Origin: an uncultured Bacteroidia bacterium
Lineage (GTDB): Bacteria > Bacteroidota > Bacteroidia > Bacteroidales > F082
Direction of reading: 5' to 3'
DNA: 64,000 nucleotides
Assembly (NCBI GenBank): GCA_902785755.1
Contig: CACZZO010000008.1
Span: 39,092 to 103,091, forward strand
This document shows, piece by piece, positions 53,460 through 60,975 of the stretch. Each line of letters opens with the position of its first letter. The stretch's first letter is position 1. Position numbers and translations under genes: made by a program. The notes below the pieces were generated by a model that saw only the letters and a program-made list of their open reading frames with translations, was not told the DNA's origin and ran no database searches.

Positions 53460-55142
53460 ATGGTTTTATTATCAACAAATGTGACAATGGTGATCTTCAT
53501 CTGCATCCTTGCAGTGGTCATCCCGTTCCTGCTTTTCTATCTCTCGAAAGCCAAGAAGGAACATCCTAAAGGCTTGATTGCAGCCGCTTTAAGTAACATG
53601 GGTGAGCGTTTCGGCTACTACATCATGAACGCCATCCTGTTGCTGTTCATCGTGTCGAAGTTCGGACTGCCCGATGCCACCGCAGGCATCATCTACTCGG
53701 TGTTCTACTTCGGCATTTACGTGTTGAGTTTGGTGGGCGGTATCATCGCCGACCGCACGCAGAACTACCACCGCACCATCCAGTGGGGCTTGATTATCAT
53801 GGCCCTCGGTTATGTGGGTATGGCTATTCCGCTGTTCAGCCAAGACGCCCAAGGTATTATCGCCGACGGCAACGGAAAATGGTGGGGCATCCTTATCTTC
53901 ACTTGCGTGGCCTTGCTCTGCATCGCTTTCGGTAACGGTCTGTTCAAGGGCAACTTGCAGGCTTTGGTCGGACAGATGTACGACAACTTCGAGGCCGAGG
54001 CTGTCAAGAAAGGCCCCGAGGCTTTGGCCGTGGCCAAGGACAAGCGCGACAGCGGTTTCCAGATTTTTTACGTGTTCATCAACATCGGTGGTGTGATTGC
54101 CCCCTTCGTGGCTCCTATGCTTCGCGAGTGGTGGCTGAAGGCTCACAACTTCATCTACAACGCTGACATGTCTGCCCTGTGCCACCAGTACCTTGCCGAT
54201 GGTCAGGTGACGCAAAAGTTCACTGAAACGATGGCAAACTCCGTCCTTCCCACCGCCAATTACGGTGCCGACCTGACGCAGTTCTGCTCCGATTATATCC
54301 TTACTTTCAACCAAGGTGTCCATTTCTCGTTCTTCGTGTCGGTGGCCGCCATGTTGATTTCGTTGATTATCTTCTTCACGCAAAAGAACAAGTTCCCGCA
54401 GCCCGCCAAGAAGGTGGCCGCCGAAACCGCTGGCTACAGCGCCGAGGAAAAGGCTGCCATGGCCAAGGAAATCAAGCAGCGCATGGCCGCTTTGTTTGCC
54501 GTGTTGGGCATCGCCGTGTTCTTCTGGCTCTCGTTCCACCAGAACGGACAGTCGCTGTCGGTCTTCGCCCGCGACTTCGTCGATTCGTCGAGCATCGCTC
54601 CCGAAATCTGGCAGGCTTTGAACCCGTTGTTCGTCATCATTCTGACCCCGTTGGTCATGGGCATTTTTGCTATGTTGGCTCGCAAGGGCAAGGCCGTTTC
54701 AACACCCCGCAAGATTGCCTACGGTATGGGTCTGGCCGGTTGCGCCTACCTCTTCCTGATGATTTTCTCCATCATGAAGCACTATCCTTCGGGCGACGAG
54801 TTCCGCGCTATGGATATGGCTCAGATGGCCGCCGCTGGCCTTGCCAAGGCCGCTCCGTGGGTGATGATTGTCACCTATTTCTTCCTCACCGTGGCTGAAT
54901 TGTTCATCTCGCCGTTAGGCTTGTCCTTCGTCTCGAAGGTTGCTCCGCGCCACATGGTGGGCCTCTGCCAAGGTTTGTGGCTCGGTGCCACGGCCATCGG
55001 CAACCTCTTTATCTTCGTTGGCCCCATCATGCTCAACGCTTGGGACATCTGGAAGTGCTGGGGCGTGTTCCTGCTCATCTGCCTCGTCTCTATGTCCGTT
55101 ATGTTCGGAATGGTGAAATGGTTGGAGAGAGTGACTGAATAA
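53460..55142 (+). CDS. POT/PTR-family peptide:proton symporter (first copy)
   Basis: 560 aa with about 14 membrane helices. The N-terminal POT signature is SNMGERFGYYIMNAILLLFI, containing the E-R-F-Y residues needed for proton coupling. GNGLFKGNLQALVGQMYDNF is the second POT motif (FxxGxGLFKGN). The cytoplasmic linker holds QKNKFPQPAKKVAAETAGYS. The C-terminus ends intact with GMVKWLERVTE. It should import di- or tripeptides across the inner membrane. A strong terminator follows at 55163-55193. The gene is G+C-rich and highly codon-biased (many AAG/GGC), suggesting good expression. Confidence 0.92.
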   Translation: MVLLSTNVTMVIFICILAVVIPFLLFYLSKAKKEHPKGLIAAALSNMGERFGYYIMNAILLLFIVSKFGLPDATAGIIYSVFYFGIYVLSLVGGIIADRTQNYHRTIQWGLIIMALGYVGMAIPLFSQDAQGIIADGNGKWWGILIFTCVALLCIAFGNGLFKGNLQALVGQMYDNFEAEAVKKGPEALAVAKDKRDSGFQIFYVFINIGGVIAPFVAPMLREWWLKAHNFIYNADMSALCHQYLADGQVTQKFTETMANSVLPTANYGADLTQFCSDYILTFNQGVHFSFFVSVAAMLISLIIFFTQKNKFPQPAKKVAAETAGYSAEEKAAMAKEIKQRMAALFAVLGIAVFFWLSFHQNGQSLSVFARDFVDSSSIAPEIWQALNPLFVIILTPLVMGIFAMLARKGKAVSTPRKIAYGMGLAGCAYLFLMIFSIMKHYPSGDEFRAMDMAQMAAAGLAKAAPWVMIVTYFFLTVAELFISPLGLSFVSKVAPRHMVGLCQGLWLGATAIGNLFIFVGPIMLNAWDIWKCWGVFLLICLVSMSVMFGMVKWLERVTE

Positions 55143-55162
55143 GAATTGAAATCTTAATGTAA

Positions 55163-55193
55163 AAAAAGCCGGCAGCAATGTCGGCTTTTTTTG
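55163..55193 (+). terminator. Terminator of the first POT gene
   Basis: Stem AAAAAAAGCCG / CGGCTTTTTTT with a 10-base loop, located 20 bases after the stop codon. Confidence 0.87.
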
Positions 55194-55239
55194 TGCTGGT
55201 TGCAAACAATTTGCTAAATTTGCAGCAAAATAATTGCAA

Positions 55240-56454
55240 ATGGAAAACAACGATTTGGAACAACCTCGCATCGTCAGTTCGCACGACATCCGCATTGATA
55301 CGGACTATGCCGATTGGATTGCGGAAGTGAAGCACCGTTACCGCTCGGCGCAAGTGAAGGCCGCCGTGAGGGTGAATGCGGAAAAACTGCTTTTCAACTG
55401 GCAACTTGGCCGCGATCTTGTCCAGAAAAAGGCTGAAGAACGCTGGGGCGCGGGTGTGGTGGAGCAAATTAGCCTTGATCTGAAAAAGGAGTTTCCAGAA
55501 GATGATGGCTTCTCGGCTCGCAATCTATGGTATATGAAGAAATGGTATGTTTTTTATGTTCGAGAAAACGAATCATTATTTCTGCACCAAGTTGGTGCAG
55601 AAATGCAAAGTGTTGTTAATCAACATTCAATAAAAATGCACCAAATTGGTGCAGAATTGGATGAAGAAAAACTCCACCAAACTGGTGGAGAATTTCCGCT
55701 GCCCTTTGCCCTTGTGCCTTGGCGGCATCATATTGAGATAATAACAAAATGCAAATCTGTTGGAGAAGCACTTTTTTATATCGGTCAGACCATAGAAAAA
55801 GGATTAAGTCGTTCTGCATTAATCAATTGTATCAAAGCGAACCTCTTTGAGCATCAAGGCAAAATCATCAATAACTTTTCAGAACATTTGCCCGCATTGC
55901 AGAGCAAACTTGTTCAGGAAGTGCTGAAGGAAAACTATGATTTCGGCTTTGCAACGGTCAGCCACGAAATATACGATGAGGCTGAATTGGAAGATGCACT
56001 TTCCAAAAACATTACTGCCTTGCTTTTGGAGTTGGGTACAGGATTCGCTTTTATCGGTAAACAGAAGGAAATCATTGTCGGTGGCCGCACGAGACGAATT
56101 GACCTTTTGTTCTATCATATCCGATTGAGGTGCTATATCGCTTGCGAGTTGAAAGCCAAGCCTTTCGAGCCTGAATTTGCCGGCAAGTTGAACTATTATG
56201 TGAATGCAGTGGATGAACTGCTGAAAGCCGATGACGACAATCCGACTATCGGTTTGCTGATTTGCTCGGATATGAACAGTACCGATGTGCAATGGTCGTT
56301 CAGGGGCATCAGTACGCCAATGGGTGTGGCTACCTATAATAATATTCGCATTAAGGATGTTTTGCCATCGCAAGAGCAGCTGAAAGAGCGGATGGAATTG
56401 CTGCAAAGGGAACTCCGCGAAACCAAACGCCTAATGAATAATAGAAATGAATAA
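55240..56454 (+). CDS. DUF1016 (YhcG-like) PD-(D/E)XK nuclease
   Basis: 404 aa from the ATG at 55240. TAAATTTG at 55215-55222 with a TTG 20 bases before it forms the promoter. The N-terminal DUF1016_N domain is visible (VNAEKLLFNWQLGRDLVQKK, FSARNLWYMKKWYVFY). The C-terminal nuclease has ELGTGFAFIGKQKEIIVGGR, RRIDLLFYHIRLRCYIACEL and KLNYYVNAVDELLK. An insertion of ~40 residues between the domains carries three repeats of the type HQVGAE, HQIGAE and HQTGGE, encoded by near-perfect palindromes (55578-55690). The gene lies between two POT paralogues. YhcG-type proteins are linked to defence and DNA-end cutting; function here is unproven. Confidence 0.87.
   Translation: MENNDLEQPRIVSSHDIRIDTDYADWIAEVKHRYRSAQVKAAVRVNAEKLLFNWQLGRDLVQKKAEERWGAGVVEQISLDLKKEFPEDDGFSARNLWYMKKWYVFYVRENESLFLHQVGAEMQSVVNQHSIKMHQIGAELDEEKLHQTGGEFPLPFALVPWRHHIEIITKCKSVGEALFYIGQTIEKGLSRSALINCIKANLFEHQGKIINNFSEHLPALQSKLVQEVLKENYDFGFATVSHEIYDEAELEDALSKNITALLLELGTGFAFIGKQKEIIVGGRTRRIDLLFYHIRLRCYIACELKAKPFEPEFAGKLNYYVNAVDELLKADDDNPTIGLLICSDMNSTDVQWSFRGISTPMGVATYNNIRIKDVLPSQEQLKERMELLQRELRETKRLMNNRNE
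55578..55690 (+). repeat. Three palindromes inside the DUF1016 coding sequence
   Basis: A perfect 27-base palindrome with arms ATTTCTGCACCAA and TTGGTGCAGAAAT lies at 55578-55604. TGCACCAAATTGGTGCA lies at 55637-55653. CTCCACCA-AAC-TGGTGGAG lies at 55672-55690. The third differs from the others in paired positions of both arms, so the pairing is kept while the sequence changes. Confidence 0.9.
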
Positions 56455-56554
56455 ACCGTTTATACATAGCCCCGTAGGGGCGACACATCAATAAGCAGGC
56501 GACGTGAGTCCCTGCCCAAAACAAACCAATACTAACAATTAAAAACTCAAAAAT

Positions 56555-58291
56555 ATGTTCAAAGGACATCCCAAAGGGCTTTACGCCCTCGCATTGGCCA
56601 ACACGGGCGAGCGCTTCGGCTACTACACGATGTTGGCGATTTTCGTGCTTTTCCTGCAAGCCAAGTTCGGCTACAACGAGGCGCAGGCGGGCCACATTTA
56701 TGGCATCTTCCTCGGATGCGTCTATTTTATGCCCCTCATCGGCGGTATGCTCGCCGACCGTTTCGGCTACGGCAAGATGGTGCGCATCGGTATCGTGGTG
56801 ATGTTCCTCGGCTACCTGCTTTTGGCGGTGCCGATGGCCACCGAAACGGCCAAAGTCACTATGTTCTCGGCATTAGCTTTTATCGCCATAGGAACGGGCT
56901 TGTTCAAAGGCAACTTGCAGGTGATGGTGGGCAACCTCTACGACGAGGCCAAATACAGTGCTTTCCGCGACAATGGCTTCAGCCTGTTCTATATGGCCAT
57001 CAACATTGGTTCGATGTTTGCGCCGATGGCGGCCACCAAAGTCACGGACTTGTTCCTTGGCAAGGCGGGTTACACCTACGTGCCGCAGATTCCCTCATTG
57101 GCGCACCAATATCTGGATGGCACCATTACGCCCCATGCACTGTCGAAGTTTGAGGCTTTGGCCGTGCAACAAGGCGGCGACATCAACAATTTGGCGGGCT
57201 TTGCCAACAACTATATCGACGCTTTGTCGAGTGCCTACAACTACGGCTTTGGCGTGGCCTGCATTTCATTGATTCTCTCAATGGTGATTTACTTGAGTTG
57301 CCGCAATTGGTTCAAGCACGCCGACGTGAACACCAAGCAGGCCAAGGCAATGGAAAGCACCACCGTGAACGTGGAGGAACTCTCGAAGGAGCAGACTCGC
57401 GAGCGCATTACCGCTTTGGTGATGGTCTTTGCCGTGGTCATTTTCTTCTGGATGTCGTTCCAGCAGGCAGGTCTTTGCCTGACCTATTTCGCCCGCGACT
57501 ACACGCAAAGCACCGCAAGCGGTTTCACCCGTTTCGGCTTCAATATCTGGGCGTTGGCTTTGGTCGCCGTTTCGATTTACACGATGTTTGGAGCAATCCA
57601 AGCGACCAAACCGATGAACAGGGGAATTTGTTGCGGCGTGACGGTTTTCCTATGGATTATGGCTTGGACGGTGTATCGGGTTATGCCCGACCCCATCAAT
57701 ATCCTTCCGCAGCAGTTTCAGCAGTTCAACCCGTTCTTTGTGGTCGCCTTGACACCCGTCTCGATGGCAGTCTTCGGTGCTTTGGCCAAGAAAGGGAAGG
57801 AGCCGTCCTCGCCGCGCAAGATTGGCTTGGGAATGATTGTGGCCGCGCTCGGTTTCCTCATCTTGGTGATTTGTTCCATCCCATTGGCCAGTCCAGCCGA
57901 ACTGAAAGTACACGGTGGCGTGAGCAACACTTTGGTTTCTCCAAACTGGCTGATTAGCACCTATCTCGTCCTGACTTTCGCCGAGTTGCTGTTGAGTCCC
58001 ATTGGCATTTCGTTTGTCACGAAGGTGGCACCGCCCAAGTACAAGGGCATGATGATGGGCCTGTGGTTCTGCGTGACCGCCATCGGCAACTACCTCACCA
58101 GCGTCATCGCCCGCATTTGGGGCACCCGCCGTGTTCATCTTCTCGATTATGAAGCGGCTGGAACGGGCAACCTCGGGTTGCTGATTTTTTGGGATTTCCT
58201 TACGGAAAGAAATCTTTCAAAATCTATATTAAAATCTTTGAGAATCCGTGTCTATATGGCAAGTGGCTGTCAGACACGGATTTTCTTTTGA
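56555..58291 (+). CDS. POT/PTR-family peptide transporter, second copy, with frameshifted C-terminus
   Basis: 578 aa as read. POT motifs are intact: LANTGERFGYYTMLAIFVLF and FIAIGTGLFKGNLQVMVGNL. About 13 helices follow. After VIARIWG the frame changes. The expected end, AVFIFSIMKRLERATSGC, is in another frame (58128-58184). Compared with the first POT gene about 18 residues of the last helix are missing, so a deletion of roughly 55 bases explains both the loss and the frameshift. The reading continues into non-coding repeat DNA and adds ~50 unrelated residues ending CQTRIFF. The protein may be non-functional. The gap before the gene holds a GCCCCGTAGGGGC hairpin at 56469-56481. Confidence 0.85.
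   Translation: MFKGHPKGLYALALANTGERFGYYTMLAIFVLFLQAKFGYNEAQAGHIYGIFLGCVYFMPLIGGMLADRFGYGKMVRIGIVVMFLGYLLLAVPMATETAKVTMFSALAFIAIGTGLFKGNLQVMVGNLYDEAKYSAFRDNGFSLFYMAINIGSMFAPMAATKVTDLFLGKAGYTYVPQIPSLAHQYLDGTITPHALSKFEALAVQQGGDINNLAGFANNYIDALSSAYNYGFGVACISLILSMVIYLSCRNWFKHADVNTKQAKAMESTTVNVEELSKEQTRERITALVMVFAVVIFFWMSFQQAGLCLTYFARDYTQSTASGFTRFGFNIWALALVAVSIYTMFGAIQATKPMNRGICCGVTVFLWIMAWTVYRVMPDPINILPQQFQQFNPFFVVALTPVSMAVFGALAKKGKEPSSPRKIGLGMIVAALGFLILVICSIPLASPAELKVHGGVSNTLVSPNWLISTYLVLTFAELLLSPIGISFVTKVAPPKYKGMMMGLWFCVTAIGNYLTSVIARIWGTRRVHLLDYEAAGTGNLGLLIFWDFLTERNLSKSILKSLRIRVYMASGCQTRIFF
58191..58215 (+). repeat. Relative of the 36-base repeat
   Basis: GGGATTTCCTTACGGAAAG followed by AAATCT. 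The outer GATTT...AAATC matches the repeat at 34582 and 36273, while the inner stem is TTTCC/GGAAA instead of TTTGC/GCAAA. It is now read as codons in the frameshifted tail of the POT gene. Confidence 0.6.
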
Positions 58292-58377
58292 TTTTTGAAT
58301 GATTTTTGATGGATTTCTGCCTTTCAGGGCATTCCGTCAACTAACATTTATTAATTTTGCAGCCAAAATACAAACTC

Positions 58378-58848
58378 ATGTCAAGAAACGAACAAGAACT
58401 GCAAGGCGTGACGTTATTGGGCAACCAAAACACCCATTACAGTTACGACTATACACCCGAAGTGTTAGAGGCTTTTGAGAACAAACATCCTGAGAACGAG
58501 TATCTTGTAACTTTGGATTGCCCCGAATTTACCTCGCTTTGTCCCAAAACAGGCCAGCCCGACTTCGGACACCTTATTATTAATTACATCCCGCGCACGC
58601 TGATGGTGGAGAGCAAGAGCCTGAAACTCTACCTTTTCAGTTTCCGCAACCACGGCGACTTCCACGAAGACTGCGTGAACATCATTATGAAGGACTTGGT
58701 CAAGCTGATGAATCCCAAATATCTGGAAGTTTTAGGATTATTCAATCCGCGTGGGGGCATTTCCATCAAACCTTTTGCCAACTATGGCGACAGTGAACAC
58801 CAAGACATGGTAAGGCAACGCCTTTTGGCTAATTTTCATAACAACTAA
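58378..58848 (+). CDS. queF: NADPH-dependent 7-cyano-7-deazaguanine reductase
   Basis: 156 aa, type I (short) QueF. The ATG at 58378 is preceded by TAATTTTG (58352-58359), leaving a leader of about a dozen bases. The catalytic Cys is in [13 protein letters not shown] and the substrate-binding [20 protein letters not shown] is the QueF signature. It reduces preQ0 to preQ1, the last step before insertion into tRNA for queuosine. It heads a queF-queC-queD-queE cluster with palindromic repeats in each gap. Confidence 0.96.
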   Translation: MSRNEQELQGVTLLGNQNTHYSYDYTPEVLEAFENKHPENEYLVTLDCPEFTSLCPKTGQPDFGHLIINYIPRTLMVESKSLKLYLFSFRNHGDFHEDCVNIIMKDLVKLMNPKYLEVLGLFNPRGGISIKPFANYGDSEHQDMVRQRLLANFHNN

Positions 58849-58857
58849 TATAATGAA

Positions 58858-58995
58858 AACTACGAATTGCACTAATGAAACGAATATTTTGCGACCAAGG
58901 TCGCGAATGAATACGAATGGAATAATTCGTGTCAATTTGGATGCTTGCATCCTTAATTCTCAACTCAATTCGTGATATTCGTGTAATTCGTAGTT
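58858..58995. repeat. Palindromic intergenic element, copy 3 (queF-queC gap)
   Basis: Ends AACTACGAATT and AATTCGTAGTT are inverted repeats. Inner hairpins are GCGACC-AA-GGTCGC and GGATGC-TT-GCATCC. It fills the whole intergenic gap. Confidence 0.9.
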
Positions 58996-59008
58996 AAAGA
59001 TTGAAAAA

Positions 59009-59671
59009 ATGAAAGACGCAGTAATCATCATCTCCGGCGGAATGGACTCGACCACGATGCTCTACGAATACAAGGACAAAATCGCCCTTGCCATCACTTT
59101 CGATTATGGTTCAACGCAAAACGGCCGTGAGCGCGTATGTGCCGTCACACACTGCCAACGACTGGGTATCAAACATATCGTAGTGCCTTTGGAATTCATG
59201 CACCGCTATTTCAAGAGTGCCTTGCTGATGACCGCCAATGACATTCCCGAAGGCAACTATGACGACGAGAACATGAAATCGACGGTGGTGCCGTTCCGCA
59301 ACGGCATCATGCTGGCCATTGCAGCTGGCATCGCCGAGAGCAACGGCCTGAAGCGCGTGATGATTGCCAACCATGCCGGCGACCACAGCATCTATCCCGA
59401 CTGCCGCCCAGGCTTTGTCAATGCTATGTCGGAGGCCATGTCGGCGGGAACATACGAGAATATTACGGTTTTTGCGCCCTATACCTACCTGAGTAAGAAG
59501 GAAATTGCAGAGCATGGCAAGGCCTTGGGTTTGGACTATATCGAGACCTATTCCTGTTACAAAGGCGGCGAGAAGCACTGTGGCAAATGTGGCACCTGCC
59601 GTGAGCGCCGTCAAGCCCTGCAAGACGCTGGAATTGAAGACCATACTGAGTACGAAACAAACATAATATGA
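59009..59671 (+). CDS. queC: 7-cyano-7-deazaguanine synthase
   Basis: 220 aa. The PP-loop is IIISGGMDSTTML and the zinc site is formed by CYKGGEKHCGKCGTCRERR near the C-terminus. It converts 7-carboxy-7-deazaguanine to preQ0 with ATP and ammonia. Start ATG at 59009, 13 bases after the preceding palindromic element. Order and direction match a preQ1 operon. Confidence 0.97.
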   Translation: MKDAVIIISGGMDSTTMLYEYKDKIALAITFDYGSTQNGRERVCAVTHCQRLGIKHIVVPLEFMHRYFKSALLMTANDIPEGNYDDENMKSTVVPFRNGIMLAIAAGIAESNGLKRVMIANHAGDHSIYPDCRPGFVNAMSEAMSAGTYENITVFAPYTYLSKKEIAEHGKALGLDYIETYSCYKGGEKHCGKCGTCRERRQALQDAGIEDHTEYETNII

Positions 59672-59677
59672 GAAAGA

Positions 59678-59811
59678 AACTACGAATTGTACGAATTTTG
59701 CGAATATCAATATGTGAATTTTGCGGCCAAAACTGCAAATTCGTACCAATTGGCAACGAAGTTGCAAAATTCTATCCGAAATAATTCGTTTCATTTGTGA
59801 AATTCGTAGTT
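59678..59811. repeat. Palindromic intergenic element, copy 4 (queC-queD gap)
   Basis: Ends AACTACGAATT and AATTCGTAGTT. Inner hairpin GCAAC-GAA-GTTGC, with a long exact match to copy 1 at 551-701, and an imperfect TTTGCGGCCAAAACTGCAAA. Confidence 0.9.
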
Positions 59812-59827
59812 AAAAAATTGGAATCAA

Positions 59828-60181
59828 ATGTATTACGTCAGAAAAACCTTAGAAATATCCTCGTGCCACCAGCTCTACCTCGACTATGAGAGCAAGTGCG
59901 AGAACCTGCACGGCCACAATTGGAAAGTGAATGTGTATTGCCGTGCCGAGCAATTGGACAGCAACGGCATGGTGTGCGACTTCACCGAAATCAAACGACT
60001 GATTCACGGAAAGATAGACCATACCAACTTGAACGAAGTCCTCGATTTCAACCCAACTGCGGAAAATCTCGCCCGCTGGATTGTCGATACCGTCCCGAAC
60101 TGCTACCGCGCCGACGTGTGGGAGTCGCGCGACAACAAGGCTTCCTACATCAAGGATGCCGCGCCACAGAATTTTGATTAA
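59828..60181 (+). CDS. queD: 6-carboxy-5,6,7,8-tetrahydropterin synthase
   Basis: 117 aa, the standard short QueD. Zinc-binding histidines are in SSCHQLYLDY and CENLHGHNWKV, and the catalytic Cys in SKCENLHGH. VCDFTEIKRLIHGKIDHTNL and NPTAENLARWIVDTV complete the T-fold. It makes carboxytetrahydropterin from dihydroneopterin triphosphate, the substrate of QueE. GTP cyclohydrolase (folE), needed for the first step, is not in the window. Confidence 0.96.
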   Translation: MYYVRKTLEISSCHQLYLDYESKCENLHGHNWKVNVYCRAEQLDSNGMVCDFTEIKRLIHGKIDHTNLNEVLDFNPTAENLARWIVDTVPNCYRADVWESRDNKASYIKDAAPQNFD

Positions 60182-60190
60182 GGAATAGTG

Positions 60191-60354
60191 AACTACGGAT
60201 TATACGGATTGAACGGATATTCAATGAAAGGATTTTGCAGCTAAAGCTGCGGATTGGTACAGATTTCTCCAGATGATAACTATCCGTATCAATTGGACGC
60301 TTGCGTCACTAAATTATTCGGAAGCCATCTGTCAAATCTGTGGAATCCGTAGTT
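60191..60354. repeat. Palindromic intergenic element, copy 5 (queD-queE gap)
   Basis: Ends AACTACGGATTATACGG and AATCCGTAGTT, the G variant also seen at 42652. Inner hairpins GCAGC-TAAA-GCTGC and GACGC-TT-GCGTC. Confidence 0.9.
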
Positions 60355-60370
60355 AAATAATCGATGTCTA

Positions 60371-60961
60371 ATGTATCGAATAAACGAAATATTTTACTCA
60401 TTGCAAGGCGAAGGTTTCCACAGCGGAACGCCCGCCGTTTTCGTGCGCTTCAGCGGCTGCAATTTGCGTTGCACTTTTTGCGACACGCAGCACCAAGCAG
60501 GGGAGATGTTTTCTTTGCAAGAGATTGTAAACGAGGTAAATAAATATCCTATTGCCCCCTTGCTCGTTTTGACTGGCGGCGAGCCTTCCTTGTTCATCGA
60601 CGAGGCTCTTGTGGCGGAATTGAAACAAAAGACAGGCAAGAAAATCGCCATCGAAACCAATGGCACGCGGCCTTTGCCGAGCAATTTGGACTGGGTGACT
60701 TTTTCGCCCAAGACAGCCTTCGATGGCGGCGATTTAGAACCTTGTGTGTTAACGCATTGCGATGAGTTGAAAGTAGTTTATCTCGGTCAGGATTTGGCGC
60801 AATATGATGGCATTGAGGCCAAATACCGTTTTTTGCAGCCTTGTTTTGTTGAGGATTTGGAGCAACGGAAAGCCAATATGCAGGCCTGTGTTGAGGCTGT
60901 GAAACGCCACCCGAATTGGCGGCTTTCGTTGCAGGTTCATAGGGTTTTGAATATTCCGTAA
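60371..60961 (+). CDS. queE: 7-carboxy-7-deazaguanine synthase (radical SAM)
   Basis: 196 aa. The radical-SAM cluster motif is GCNLRCTFCDT (C-x3-C-x2-C). FYSLQGEGFHSGTPAVFVRF precedes it and LVLTGGEPSL binds S-adenosylmethionine. It rearranges carboxytetrahydropterin to 7-carboxy-7-deazaguanine. The TPR/LuxR gene starts 14 bases downstream, so read-through is possible. Confidence 0.96.
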   Translation: MYRINEIFYSLQGEGFHSGTPAVFVRFSGCNLRCTFCDTQHQAGEMFSLQEIVNEVNKYPIAPLLVLTGGEPSLFIDEALVAELKQKTGKKIAIETNGTRPLPSNLDWVTFSPKTAFDGGDLEPCVLTHCDELKVVYLGQDLAQYDGIEAKYRFLQPCFVEDLEQRKANMQACVEAVKRHPNWRLSLQVHRVLNIP

Positions 60962-60975
60962 ATAGAGTTTGCCTT

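Noticed and set aside
58292..58377. preQ1 riboswitch upstream of queF
   Set aside because: The TAATTTTG promoter element lies ~20 bases before the ATG, leaving a leader too short for a riboswitch, and no pseudoknot-like sequence was seen.
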